Position numbers and translations under genes: made by a program | Origin: Myoxocephalus aenaeus | Taxonomy: Eukaryota; Chordata; Actinopteri; Perciformes; Cottidae | DNA: 64,000 nt | NCBI GenBank assembly: GCA_038501785.1 | Contig: JBAMJR010000011.1 | Coordinates: 3,592,501-3,656,500, forward strand | Reading direction: 5' to 3' | Part shown: positions 34,125 to 45,969 of the stretch, one piece after another | Position numbering within the stretch: the first letter of the stretch is position 1 | How the letters are laid out: every line of letters begins with the position of its first letter | Notes under the pieces: generated by a model | The model's database searches: none | What the model was told of the DNA's origin: nothing | Seen by the model: only the letters and a program-made list of their open reading frames with translations

Positions 34125-34126
<2 letters not shown>

Positions 34127-34478
34127 GTTATTATTTTTTTCAATGCCCCCTGCTGCAGCTGCCTGATCTCGTCCACTTTCCAGGCGAGGGGCAGTTCATC
34201 TCCAATGAGCCTGTTTATGGTTGTTGGAGATTGGTATAAAACCAATGGACTGCCAGGTATACCCTAAAGAGAGAGGTCTAATTAGCCAGAATAACGGGAA
34301 ACAGCTGTAACCCAATCAAATTGAAGTAGGTCCAGTAACAAGTGGGGCACCCTGACCTACATATGCGACAGACAGGTTGAAAAATAGACATCCAACACAA
34401 ACAGACAGAGAGAAAAATTTAAGAAAGATTTATATTTGTGAATGAATGGAGACTAAGTGGAGATGAACTATTTCCTAC

Positions 34479-34480
<2 letters not shown>

Positions 34481-34557
<77 letters not shown>

Positions 34558-34629
34558 ATGCTTGCTTGCCTGCCTGTATAGTTACTGTATGGTTGCATCA
34601 TTCTCAGTAGGATTTTGAAAAGATGAGAG

Positions 34630-34662
<33 letters not shown>
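34481..34662. repeat. (TG)n and (GA)n microsatellites
   Basis: TG run 34481-34556 and GA run 34632-34662. Confidence 0.96.
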
Positions 34663-34666
<4 letters not shown>

Positions 34667-35223
34667 GGATGAGCGAAACAAAGCTTGCCACGTTTCCACT
34701 GATTTTGTGGTCCACGTTGATGGCAACATTGACAGATATTTACTTCTTCTGTCCCAAATCAGAAAAAACAGCATGAAGAAATGATGACACAACTACAGTA
34801 AAGAGACTCAAAGGACAAGCGTTGTCCGGTTTCCATTATGAAACGACATGAAATCATTTTTAAGATGCGATCAACTATATATCGATGTAGCTTCAGATAA
34901 CCAGTGTCTTTTAGATACTGCTTTCCAGAATAAGGAATCACTTTGTTCACTAAACTGTGGAATCCATATTCTTTTGATTTCATAATGCGTTTGGCATTTC
35001 AGAGACAAAAGACTCAAAACCATTAATGTGAGACATTTTGGGCCTTCAGTCATCTTCACTCCTCTCGGTTGTCTTCCACTGCAGGACCACTTTAGCGCCA
35101 CTGTTTCCTCCATTATCTCCAGCAGTGGAAGACGTATTCATGTCCACTAATTAAGCGAAATAACAAATACACTCATCTAAAAATACTCCATTACACATAC
35201 AAGTCGTATGCATTCAAAATCAA

Positions 35224-35225
<2 letters not shown>

Positions 35226-35291
<66 letters not shown>
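35226..35291. repeat. (AT)n microsatellite
   Basis: About 33 AT units. Confidence 0.97.
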
Positions 35292-35293
<2 letters not shown>

Positions 35294-36271
35294 CATAATT
35301 AGATTGTTAATACATACATTTTACAGTGCTAGCTTAAGGAGGGTCATAAATTCACCCTGGTGAGTGTACTAAGTTACTTTCCACCCCTAATTATCTCTGC
35401 GCCTGTTTCTGCCATATGGAGGTAAGAAGATGGGGCCTCTCCATCAGGGCTGCCCGAGTGCTCACCTCATTATTTCATGAGGCTGAATCATGTTGTGATT
35501 AATATTGCACTAATTGTGCTCCAGGACAAACATAATACAGCAGGCTATGAAACAAACAGGCTTTTATTGAACAGCCTTGCAGTTTCTTTGTTTCAATCAT
35601 CGATGGTTACGACAACAAACAAAACACAAGTCCGCCCACAAAGAATTTTTTTGTGTATTTGATTTGATATACAGAACAAAAAATCAAGGGCGGAAATGAA
35701 GGGAAAAAAAACTCACTTTCTGTCGGTTAAATATAAATTCCTCTGTTGTGATTGATGACCTGTTAAATGCTTGTTCCTCCTGCTGACAGTGGAGAGCATC
35801 AAACTGTTAAGAATCAATATATTTTAGATCAGGACAAGCCATCAAAACACTTCACTGAAGATCTAAAAATAAAGCTGCAGGGGTGGAAATCCACCTGACG
35901 AGTGTACGCGCCTCTGCATCTAATATCTGCCAACAAAAACCCACTCGACTAATAATGACTGAAGTTTAGAGGCACAGACACTCTGCACCACATTTTGTGA
36001 CAATCCACCTGCATAGCACAGCATAAAGGATGTGTTTTGTCCTTCAGTGATGGTCGGCTGGAGTTTTGGTTTTACTTGAAGTAGTTAGATTTGTTTTTAC
36101 TTGGAAATAAATCAGGACTGAGTGGTCTTCAGAGCTCTATAAAAGTCATAATATAAGAACATGTTTAAATGTAAGGTTTTCATTCCAAAGAGGTCTGATC
36201 TACCTTTCAGGTTTATTTTGATAGATAGATAGATAGATAAAAAAATATTTTTAAATAAACAATTGTGAAAC

Positions 36272-36990
36272 CCTCCTCTCCTCATTTCTTGTTTCCTTTC
36301 CTGTCATCTTCTCCTTCCTTCCCTTTCTTCTCCTTTTCCTATTTTCTTCTTCTAATGTCCTTCCTTCTGTTCATCTCGTCTTTACTTTCCTTTTTTCTCT
36401 CCTTCCCTTCGGTCTTCTTCTCTTTCCTCGTCTCCTCGCATCCCCTCTCTCCTCTCCTCTCTGCTCATCCACTCTCCTTTCTTTTCATCCCCTCTCTGCT
36501 CTCCTCTCCTCTACTAATTTCTCTGTTCCCTTTCCTGACGTCTTCTCTTTTCTTCCCTTTCTTCTCCTTTTCTTACTTTTTTTTTGCTCTCCTTCCCTTC
36601 ACTCTCCTCTTTTCTTTCCTCGTCTCCTGGCATCCCCTCTCTCCTCTCTGCTCATCCACTCTCCTTTTCCTTTCCTCTCCTTTCCCTTGCATTTCCTTAC
36701 TTCTCATTTCCTCGCCTCCTCTCTCCTCTCTGCTCATCCACTCTCCTTTCCTTTCATCCCCTCTTTGCTCTCCTCTCCTCCTCTCTCCTCCTATGATTAG
36801 CTGCAGCTCTTTAGGTTACCATAGCACCCAAGAGAGAAAAAGTCAACCCACACAGAGTCTCCTGCCTACCACTCGTTCTCTTCCTCTCTCTCATTCTAGT
36901 CTGCCATTGTCTTTCCTCTTGCTCTCCCTCTCTCTGTCTACCTCACCTGTCTCTCTGTCCTTCCTGTCTCCTGCTGTTCTCTTCAGCAAG
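36272..36990. repeat. CT-rich polypyrimidine tract, 0.7 kb
   Basis: CTCTCCT/TTTCCT low-complexity sequence. It yields a 247-codon Ser/Phe/Leu frame that is not a credible gene. Mirror-like polypyrimidine symmetry could form triplex DNA. Confidence 0.85.
36815..36828. promoter_or_regulatory. Weak RFX X-box-like motif
   Basis: GTTACCATAGCACC, one mismatch from a good X-box, at the end of the CT-rich tract. Confidence 0.25.
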
Positions 36991-37072
36991 ACGCCATTAT
37001 CTTTTTAAATATTGTTTACATCTCACAAGGGATTTTGTACACTTGTGTTCACCTGAGTGTGTGTGTCTCTCT

Positions 37073-37076
<4 letters not shown>

Positions 37077-37161
<85 letters not shown>

Positions 37162-37265
37162 CGCTATCTTATATGCATAGATGCTTGGTTATGAATATGC
37201 AGATATGTTCTGTCCAACATGACAACTCAGGCTCACTGTCCGCCCACACACACAGGATGCCCATA

Positions 37266-37361
<96 letters not shown>
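37077..37361. repeat. (TG)n and (CA)n microsatellites as inverted arms
   Basis: An 82-bp TG run (37077-37158) and a 95-bp CA run (37267-37361) are separated by 108 bp, so the arms are complementary and could fold back. Confidence 0.97.
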
Positions 37362-37363
<2 letters not shown>

Positions 37364-37588
37364 AGAGAGTGGGCTCTGACTGGGCCCTCTAGACTCTCCA
37401 AAGTTGTGGACAGTTGCCAGCTAGAACAAAGCCACTAATGTGTGTGACATCTTCCTATTTTCTGTGTTTGGTTGTTGTTTCTATCTCGTGCTTTCTGAAT
37501 AGTGAAGTGTTGGTAACTGCGTCAGTGTAATTGCTGACACAGCAGTCATTGCAAATGTGTGTGCGTCATTGCTTGTAAGGTTGGTGGT

Positions 37589-37597
<9 letters not shown>

Positions 37598-37667
<70 letters not shown>
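37598..37667. repeat. (GA)n microsatellite
   Basis: 35 GA units. Confidence 0.97.
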
Positions 37668-37669
<2 letters not shown>

Positions 37670-38763
37670 CATTAGCCAATTAGATGAGGCGGTTTGGGGT
37701 TGCAATTGAACGACAGCCTGCTGTTATTTTGTTTAGGACGGTTTTACGTGGACGGCATGCTTGTATGTGCATGAGTGAAAGTCAGGTGGTCACAGCCCAA
37801 CATCACTAATGGTCCACAGAGGCCCCAAAGATACGCAAAGTCTGATAGATGTCCTCAAGTCTCTCCATGGAGTTCTGCTGAACATGAAGTGAAGTGAGGG
37901 ATGAAAACAGGGGGAGGACAAAGAATTAGAGGAAAATTGTGAGGTAAAAGAGAGTAAACCAGCCGGCTCTGGCGGTCCTTCCAATGGTATTCTCTGTGAT
38001 CTTTCAGAATACCATCTGCTGTCTGCTCCATTCAGTATTCACTGTGTTAAATAATCTATGTGGCCTCGCCATCATCAGGATGCTTCACTGCTGATCATTG
38101 CTTAAATGTAGAATTTCCGAAAATTTGCTCAGTTCTGGAAACAAACAACAAAGAATGCATGTATCAAAATGTCTAGAAATGGGCTTCTCACGTTTAGTGA
38201 GAAACACGATAAATATACCTTTCAATCATAGCAAATCATTTTTTTATTTTTCTCTGCCACAAATTTATTTTTCATGATCACTGTCATTTTTTAGACTGAT
38301 TATTAAATGCAGAGACATATCCTGGATGGATTCAAAGGTTTATGCTGCTGGTGTTTTAACAGCAAATGTGAAAAAGCGTTGTGAGGTGGCGTGGGCTGTC
38401 CTTGGTCAGAATGTTAATGGAGTTTTGCAGAGAGGAAATATGTGTAATCAAATTCAGCAGCTAAGTTGAAAACACAGCTGCTTCCTTGCTGATGTGTTGA
38501 AAGTTATATGCATGTGAGGTCGGATTTATAGGCGTTAATGTGAAGGTTACAACAGGTTACCGAAGCAGCTTCTGAACATGCAGCTGAAAGGGACCGTCAG
38601 GGGTTTGTGTGGGCAGTTGTGAGTCATGTGGATGACAGTTATGAGAAGTTTATTAAAATGTAACTCTGTTGTGCATTTGTGCGTTAAATGAGTCATTCGG
38701 AAAAAAGGTTGGATCATTGTGACGGATCGAAGGCTTTACTTATTGTGTGCGTTTCAGGCGTAT

Positions 38764-41029
38764 ATGGAGGACCGTAAATGACTTAATTATAAATAAATAA
38801 ATGCAGGAATAAATACAGGAATAAATAAATAAATGCGTAAATAAATGTATAAATAAATAAATACAGGAATAAATAAATAAATGCTTAAATAAATGTATAA
38901 ATAAATAAATAAATAAATACAGGAATAAATAAATAAATGCTTAAATAAATGTATAAATAAATAAATAAATACAGGAATAAATAAATAAATGCTTAAATGA
39001 ATGTATAAATAAATAAATAAATACAGGAATATATAAATATAAGTTATACCTAAACAGGACATCATTGAATAAATCTATTTCTACATTTCTGTATTTCTTC
39101 ATTTATTTATGCCTGTATTTATGTGTCCACATGTATTTCTTCATTTATTTATTTCTGTATTTATGTGTCCTTGTATGCAAATGAGCTGGGGCGGTCCGAA
39201 CCTCATTGTTAAACAGGATTGGTCAAGTAGGGGAGCAAGACAGAAGCAATCGATCCCTTCACATGGCCCCTGTAGATGAAGTCAAAAAGCTGTCTAGGCC
39301 AGGGTGACCATATCCAACACCAAAAAGGAGGACACTATGCAGTATTTTGTGAGGCTGTGAATAATTGCACAGGAGGGGTGCAGTTTGATTTTATTAAGTG
39401 TGAAGAGAGATGTGAGCCCTTTTTACTGTAATTGATCTCCTTGGAGCAGGCCTGGCCAACCCGCGGCTCCCGAGCCGCATGCGGCTCTTTGCCTGGTTTC
39501 ATGCGGCTCTTACGTTCATATCGAAGTTTGTGTTTGTGTTATTTTTTAAATCTTTTTATTGATTTTGCAAATACTACGTCAACCCATTTAATGCGGAGAC
39601 TGACTGTTTGAAAGCCCCGCTAGTCACAGCTTCTCTGACGCACCTTGAAATATTTCGGCAAACTTCTCCTCAGACCTCAATGCTTATTGTGTGAATTACA
39701 CCATCAGTTAGCTTGTAGGCTGTGGAGTGGTCCAGGCTTTGAAATCACGGATTTCGTGAGTTTTTAGTTTGTTTATTTTTTAGGAAACGTCGGACCAGTT
39801 GCGACGTAATGTTTTCAGCGGCGCTAATGTTGTGGTTCATTTATCACCAAACAACGTCGGGGGATTGCACAAACACGTCCTGTTTGTCGGGGCGTAACTC
39901 TCACAATAACTCAAGTAAATGCCCCGTCAGATATCAAACACATTTGGGGGGAATTTTCTCATCCAGGGCAAAAGGGCAGGTTGAGCACCACTAGGGATCA
40001 GCGGATCATTTCTAAAAGTCCTGCCGGGATCAGGCTGCTCTCGGCGGGCAGCACAGCGCTGACGGCCCGGTGCTGCGGGACTCACGGTCCCTCAGCAGGA
40101 CCTCAACTCGTCGGCGTATCTTTTTTTTTCCGGCTGATTCTTGAATAACCAATCACAGATTTGATGCTTAAACAACTAACTTCTCGCCTGAAAACATTCT
40201 AAAAGTACATGTTGTGACTCAACAACAGTAGTATTCAGAGAACGTCAACTTTCAGTTGTGAGTTTCCTCATCAAGTACAGAGAAGAAAGCGTATTGAGAA
40301 ACGGCCGCTGGAGACATCTTAACGCTGATTGGCCAAGACTCATCAAAGATCTTCTATTATGAAGATCACGCAATCTCAGAAACACTGACGGCCAGTTCGC
40401 ATATTTTGATTTCAAAACGGCGAATTTCGCCGTAAGCTGACAAGTTTGCAGGTATGCAAAAAGGAGGACAAATACGCGTCCGGCTTGATGCTGCGCCGGA
40501 CACCGGACAGGGCATTGAAAATCCGGACTTCTGCTAATGGTTAGCTGAGCTTGCCAACTTCAACAACATGTGAAGGCAGAAGTAGTAGAGCACAACATAG
40601 CAGGAGCGATCACACTCCTGTGACCAATCATGCTTTAGACAGAGGTTCGGACCGCCCCAGCTCATTTGCATACAAGGACACAGAAATATAGAAATAAATA
40701 AATGAAGAAATACGTGTGGACACATAAATACAGGCATAAATAAATGAAGAAATACAGAAATGTAGAAATAGATTTATTTAATGATGTCCTGTTTAGGTAT
40801 AACTTATATTTATATATTCCTGTATTTATTTATACATTTATTTAAGCATTTATTTATTTATTCCTGTATTTATTTATTTATTTATTTATACATTTATTTA
40901 AGCATTTATTTATTTATTACTGCATTTATTTATTTATTTATACATTTATTTAAGCATTTATTTATTTATTCCTGTATTTATTCCTGCATTTATTTATTTA
41001 TACTTAAGTCATTTTCAGTCCTCCATAGT
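38764..41029. mobile_element. DNA element with long AATA-rich inverted arms
   Basis: The left arm starts TGGAGGACCGTAAATGACTT and the right arm, read inward on the minus strand, starts TGGAGGACTGAAAATGACTT. Both continue into AATA/AATG-rich arrays, then TAGGTATAACTT-type sequence, and then the block GCAAATGAGCTGGGGCGGTC (39178-39197, mirrored at about 40650-40670). Arms are roughly 430-470 bp. TA flanks both ends (possible TA target duplication). The 1.4-kb interior has no transposase but holds nested repeat ends: CAGGCCTGGCCAACCCGCGG (about 39447) and a GGTGACCATATCCAACACC / AAAAAGGAGGACA pair at 39303 and 40457. Confidence 0.75.
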
Positions 41030-41107
41030 AGGAGCCCTGGTTCCAGCTCAAAAGATTAAGAGCTAAAGTTAGGGATTACATTTAGATCACAGATACGATG
41101 ACATATC

Positions 41108-41588
41108 GTCACCTTCCTAAAATAATGGCCCAAGTAATTTTTTAGGTTTTTCAGAAAACACAAAAAACTTGACCAAACGTAATAGGGGTGCACAAGCTGC
41201 CTCTAGACACTGCACAACAGGCATACTGTAATACCGGTCAAATTATGTTATGATTACTAATATTATGTTCGAGTGAGATTTTCATTGACAAAAACGCTCG
41301 AAAAAATGCTAACTAAATTGCTAGCTTAAATGCTAGCTTCAAAATGCCATCTTGAAAAGCTTGTACATTTGCCTAAGTCACATTGTCTTTTGACTTAGGC
41401 AAAATAAAATGGCCTAAGTCACACTCTTGACATAGGTCGTTATATTATAGGGGTAGAATCGCATGATCTGTTCAACTGAGGATGTAGGTGATTTTTACCA
41501 GAGGTGGCCAGTATCATGAGGAGATGATTTAGGCAAGAACATCATTTTTGTCAAAAAATTACTTAGGCCATTATTTTAGGAAGGTGAC
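41108..41588. mobile_element. MITE with ~35-bp TIRs
   Basis: GTCACCTTCCTAAAATAATG GCC(C/T)AAGTAATTTTT begins at 41108 and its reverse complement ends at 41588, with about one mismatch in 35 bp. The 481-bp element has no coding capacity. Inside, CCTAAGTCA/TGACTTAGG motifs recur, including a perfect 13-bp hairpin TTTGCCTAAGTCA (41368-41380) / TGACTTAGGCAAA (41391-41403). Confidence 0.85.
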
Positions 41589-41786
41589 AATGTGTAGCCT
41601 GTTTCCACACTGGTATGATGTTATGAACAACAACGATGGCATTTTAACTTCATGCAAACATGGAGTAAAAGTGTGACCTTTGATCATTTATAAGTACAGC
41701 AGGTTGTGGGATATTCTATATATGAGATGGGTAAAACTTCTTCTGCTCTCTTCATCACACTCCGCTTTTCCGTGCGCTTTTCATTT

Positions 41787-41800
41787 GTTTCCATGGTAAC
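41787..41800. promoter_or_regulatory. RFX X-box
   Basis: GTTTCCATGGTAAC fits the RFX consensus GTNRCC-N-RGYAAC in both halves apart from one position. Confidence 0.5.
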
Positions 41801-41966
41801 AGAGTGTTGCTGAGCCGGTCGTCAGGCTGCCCACTCAACGCACATACTCATTCACCCAAAGATACTCTCACACACGGAGACCTTCAAATATGTATTACAG
41901 TTGCATTGACTCAAGGACACACAAAACAACTCACAATGATGACAGAGTTACGTACAGACAGATCCA

Positions 41967-42245
41967 CACATATGTACACACATATACAAATACATACATA
42001 TACACATACATATACATACACATATACACACATATATACAAACACGTATACACATATACAAACACATATAGACACATATACAAACACATATACAAATCCA
42101 TAGACACACGTAAACATATACGCACACATATACACACATATACGCACACATATACACACATATACACACACATATACACTCGCTAAACTTATACAAGTGC
42201 TTTGTTGTTTGTAGGCTTTCATGAGAAGGCAACTTTTATCACTAT

Positions 42246-42318
<73 letters not shown>
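41967..42318. repeat. ACACATATAC-rich array and (TG)n
   Basis: Mixed CA/TA array 41967-42178, then a 70-bp TG run 42248-42318. Confidence 0.95.
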
Positions 42319-42319
<1 letters not shown>

Positions 42320-42599
42320 CGCGTTCTTGGGTGTGAAGTTGTGTGTGTTTGTCTCTATATTCCCCCGATGCAGAGACAAAAAGGCCTCCTTTTACCCCGG
42401 TACTTGAAGGCCTGTGGTGAGATGTGCTCCCCAACGTGGACACACACTGAAGTACATGTATATTCCTATCAAGTTGGTTCTCAGAAGGATATAAAGGAGC
42501 ACACACGTGCACAAAACTTAAATATGATGTGTATGTGTATAGCTAGCCCACTCAGAGCACTGCAGAGACAAAGACAGAAACAGAAATACCAAAGTAGGT

Positions 42600-43250
42600 T
42601 AGAGCAAAGCATTCTGGGATAGCAGGATACCCCCTGGGCTTCTGCGAGAGGCTCTCTTTCTTTCTCCCTCTCGCCGCTTCTAGACCCTTTCCTTCTTTTC
42701 ACTTTTTTAGTGTTTTCCTTTTTTTGCTCTATTTCTCTCTTTTGCTTTCTTTCTCCTCACTGATTTTATCGCTTTATGCTGTCTCTCTCCTTCTCTGTTT
42801 TGGGATTTTTTTCTTCCTGAGAGTTAATTGCTGCTTTAATTGCTGTGCAGGAAAGCGAAAAAAGGCAGAAAAAAGGTAATCCCTCACAGATACCACATGA
42901 AGATGTTGCAGTCAGCAAAAACTCAAAAGTTGTATTTCTAAATCTGGTGTAAATGTTTATATCTGTTGAGCCTTTGTTACCTTTAGCTTGATGATATGTC
43001 TTCCTTTCCCTGCTGTATTTTACATTCAAATGGTTGTTGGTAAGATTCTTGTTCCAGTTGCTGCCACTATGCGGAGTCAAGACATATTATATCTCTTCTC
43101 TGGGATGAAATACTCAAAGACATGCCTTGATCTTTGATCATGTAATCTCTAAAATGTCATGATCAGGTGATTTAATCATTACAAATCAACTTGTTATTCG
43201 CCTTCCTTACTGGAAAAGGAGCGTGTTGCTTTATGTTAAACAATTCAGAG
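42600..43250. other. No gene seen
   Basis: CT-rich then AT-rich sequence without recognisable elements. Confidence 0.5.
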
Positions 43251-43254
43251 GGCA

Positions 43255-43580
43255 CCAATGGTGTAAGTACATTTACTCAAGTTCTATACTGAAGTGCAAT
43301 TTTGAGGTATTTCCATTTCATGCTGCTTTACACTTCTACTCCACTACATTTTACTCCTCTATATATTTATTTTGCTAACTTTAGTTAGCCGACTAGTTAC
43401 TTTACAGATTCAGATTATTAATACAGACTCATTATGCATAATGAGTACCGTTAAACTTGTTATACTTCATTGTTATGCTAATGTAAATGCAGGAATGCAG
43501 GACTTTTACTTACAGTTTACACTGTGGTATTGTTACTTTTACTTAAGTAAATGATCTGACTTAGTACTTCTCCCACCACT
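43255..43580 (+). mobile_element. Teleost short interspersed element
   Basis: Contains AAGTACATTTACTCAAGTTC, CTGCTTTACACTTCTACTCC, ACTACATTTTACTC and, at the end, TACTTTTACTTAAGTAAATG then CTTCTCCCACCACTGG. These are characteristic phrases of an abundant teleost MITE/SINE. Confidence 0.75.
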
Positions 43581-43599
43581 GGGGGGCATCTGTGCTTGT

Positions 43600-45750
43600 G
43601 TCAAATCTGTAACATTCATACATACTTGCACTGTATGACTGAGCCTCCAGCACTATACAGTATATAGTTGGCCACCAAAGCCTCATTTAAACAGCCAACC
43701 TGACCCTAACCTAGTATAACCCTTTGCTATATTACACCTACACTACAATTCAGAAGCTCACCCTAAAACATCACACCAGCCTCCTGGTTTGTGGAGAGAA
43801 ATCCATAAATCCTCACAATGCTGATGAGCTAATGTTTTTGTGTTGCTCAAGAGATTAATCAACCATTTGACAAGATTCAAGAAACAATAACGTGTATAGA
43901 TTACATCTTTATCTAGACTGAGACGTCCCTTTATACAATGCAAGTTGCATCTCTTTTAGGAGGCAAATGAGCCATTCACACCTGTGTCAGTAGTTCCAGA
44001 GGCAGTTGAAGGGGGAAGGGATTTCAAGGTGTCACGATGCACAACAATAATGTTGTCCGAAGATGTGTTCATAGGCAAAACCCCCTCACCCTAACAGCGA
44101 GGTGAAACGACTGTTGCCATATTATTGTTGTAACAAGGATAATGCTTTGGTCAGTCCTTTCTTTAAGGCCTTCAGGGTGCTACCTGCTTGTGCACATGAA
44201 GAAGGTAGGGGAGGTAGCGAGGGAATTCAGTTCATCCATACTGACATCTTAAATGTCAATTTGTTTCTGTTAAGCGGCGTGGGGAGACGGTTTAACCTTG
44301 CTTTTAAGGGTGGCATTTACATATCAATGTCCGTTTCAAAGTCAACAACTACTGGATGAACTTAAAGCAAATGTTCCAAAATATCCCAAATATAGATAGC
44401 CCCTTTCATTTTTCATTTTTATTATTCTTGGACTGGAACATATTAAACCCAGGGCTGCTTTGTCTAATTAGTGTCTGTTTTTACTTACTTAAATGTTTTT
44501 TTTTCCCTGCGACTATTAGCATGTGTCAACACGTAGCAACAGTTCAAAGCAGTTTACTAAAGAAAACTTCCTTCACTTCCTTTTGACAGTAGAGCAGTTA
44601 ACAAACTCATCGAAGCTTTTGTAACCCTGTCATAAACATTTACTCATTCATTCATTCATACATTAGTTTAGTTTCACTAAGTGATTCATTCGTTTAATGT
44701 CATGCACGCGCTCCTTTCTTCCTCTTTTTTTTTCTGTCTTTGTTTCTACCAGCAGATTGAAGGGAAAAACAGAGGAAGATAAAGAGATGGACAGAGAGAA
44801 AAGAAAGAGGGATGGAGTAGAGGGAGAAAGCCCACTGGTTGGCAAATCTGTTAGGAAATCCTGAGTTGCTGGCTTTATCCCCAGTGCCTGACCATGCCCA
44901 CTACAACACTCTAAATCACAATTAAACTCCTGAGGGAGGCTTTTATTATTCGCTAAAGGAGGCTTAATTAGTAACAGGTTTTATTAATGTAAGCAATTAA
45001 TAAACAATACCTTCCTTCCTGATTGTCGATACAAATCTCTTTTTGTTGAATTTAAGATGTAGTTAAAGCAGAATTGTTTTCTATGTTTTCTTTGTTTTCC
45101 TTTCTTTCTTTTTTTTTTAACACTTCAGGCTGTCAGATTTCTGCTGATGGCTTTGTCAGACAGCACTGTAACTGTAGTGTGACTGTAGCATCAATGGATG
45201 ACTTCCCTTTGCTGCCTAAATGAGTGAGGACCCAAAATATCATGCTCCAATTTATCATTACAAGGTTCTTTTGTATTCAACATGCAATACACTGTAAATC
45301 CATTCACCCCGAGGAAGGAGAAGAAATGAGAAATGAAAGGAAAGGAGAAGAGGGGAGGTGAAAAGGAGACGAGGAAGAAACAAGGGTGTATGGGGGAGCA
45401 TTGTTAAATTAAAAAGAAAGGAAACGCAAAAGATAGAGGAGAGACGCGTAGAAAGGAAAGGGGAGATATAAGGAAATAAGACCGGAGAGGGAAAAAAAGG
45501 AAAGAGGAGATGAGAGGAGGAATCACAGGGAGTGGGACCATTGTAAGTTTCACTGCCTTGGGCGACACTCTACATGCATCCCTCCTCACGTGGCTCTTGC
45601 CCTCCCATCTCCTCTTCCTCCTCCTTCCTCAATCTCTTCCACTCTTCATGCCCCTCCCAATCTAAGGCAAAGGCATGGAGATGATATGATGTATGGATTG
45701 TTTTCTCTCTGTGTCTCCTCTTCCCATCTCATTACCCCAGTGGCTTTTTG
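43600..45750. other. No gene seen
   Basis: Mostly AT-rich; A/G-rich low complexity at 45300-45520. No exons recognised. Confidence 0.5.
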
Positions 45751-45757
45751 CCTTACA

Positions 45758-45760
<3 letters not shown>

Positions 45761-45835
<75 letters not shown>

Positions 45836-45869
45836 TCAGTGTCAGTCAGGGTCCTTATTGTGTTGTCAC

Positions 45870-45962
<93 letters not shown>
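45761..45962. repeat. Two long (TG)n microsatellites
   Basis: TG runs 45761-45834 and 45872-45962 separated by 37 bp. Confidence 0.97.
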
Positions 45963-45965
<3 letters not shown>

Positions 45966-45969
45966 TGTG

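Noticed and set aside
34130..34245. Minus-strand reading GDELPLAWKVDEIRQLQQGA as a possible exon
   Set aside because: Superficially coding, but no acceptor or donor in phase. It runs straight into a TA microsatellite.
36265..37008. 247-codon open frame rich in Ser/Phe/Leu
   Set aside because: It lies entirely in a CT-rich polypyrimidine tract. Several frames are open at once and no domain or splice context is present.
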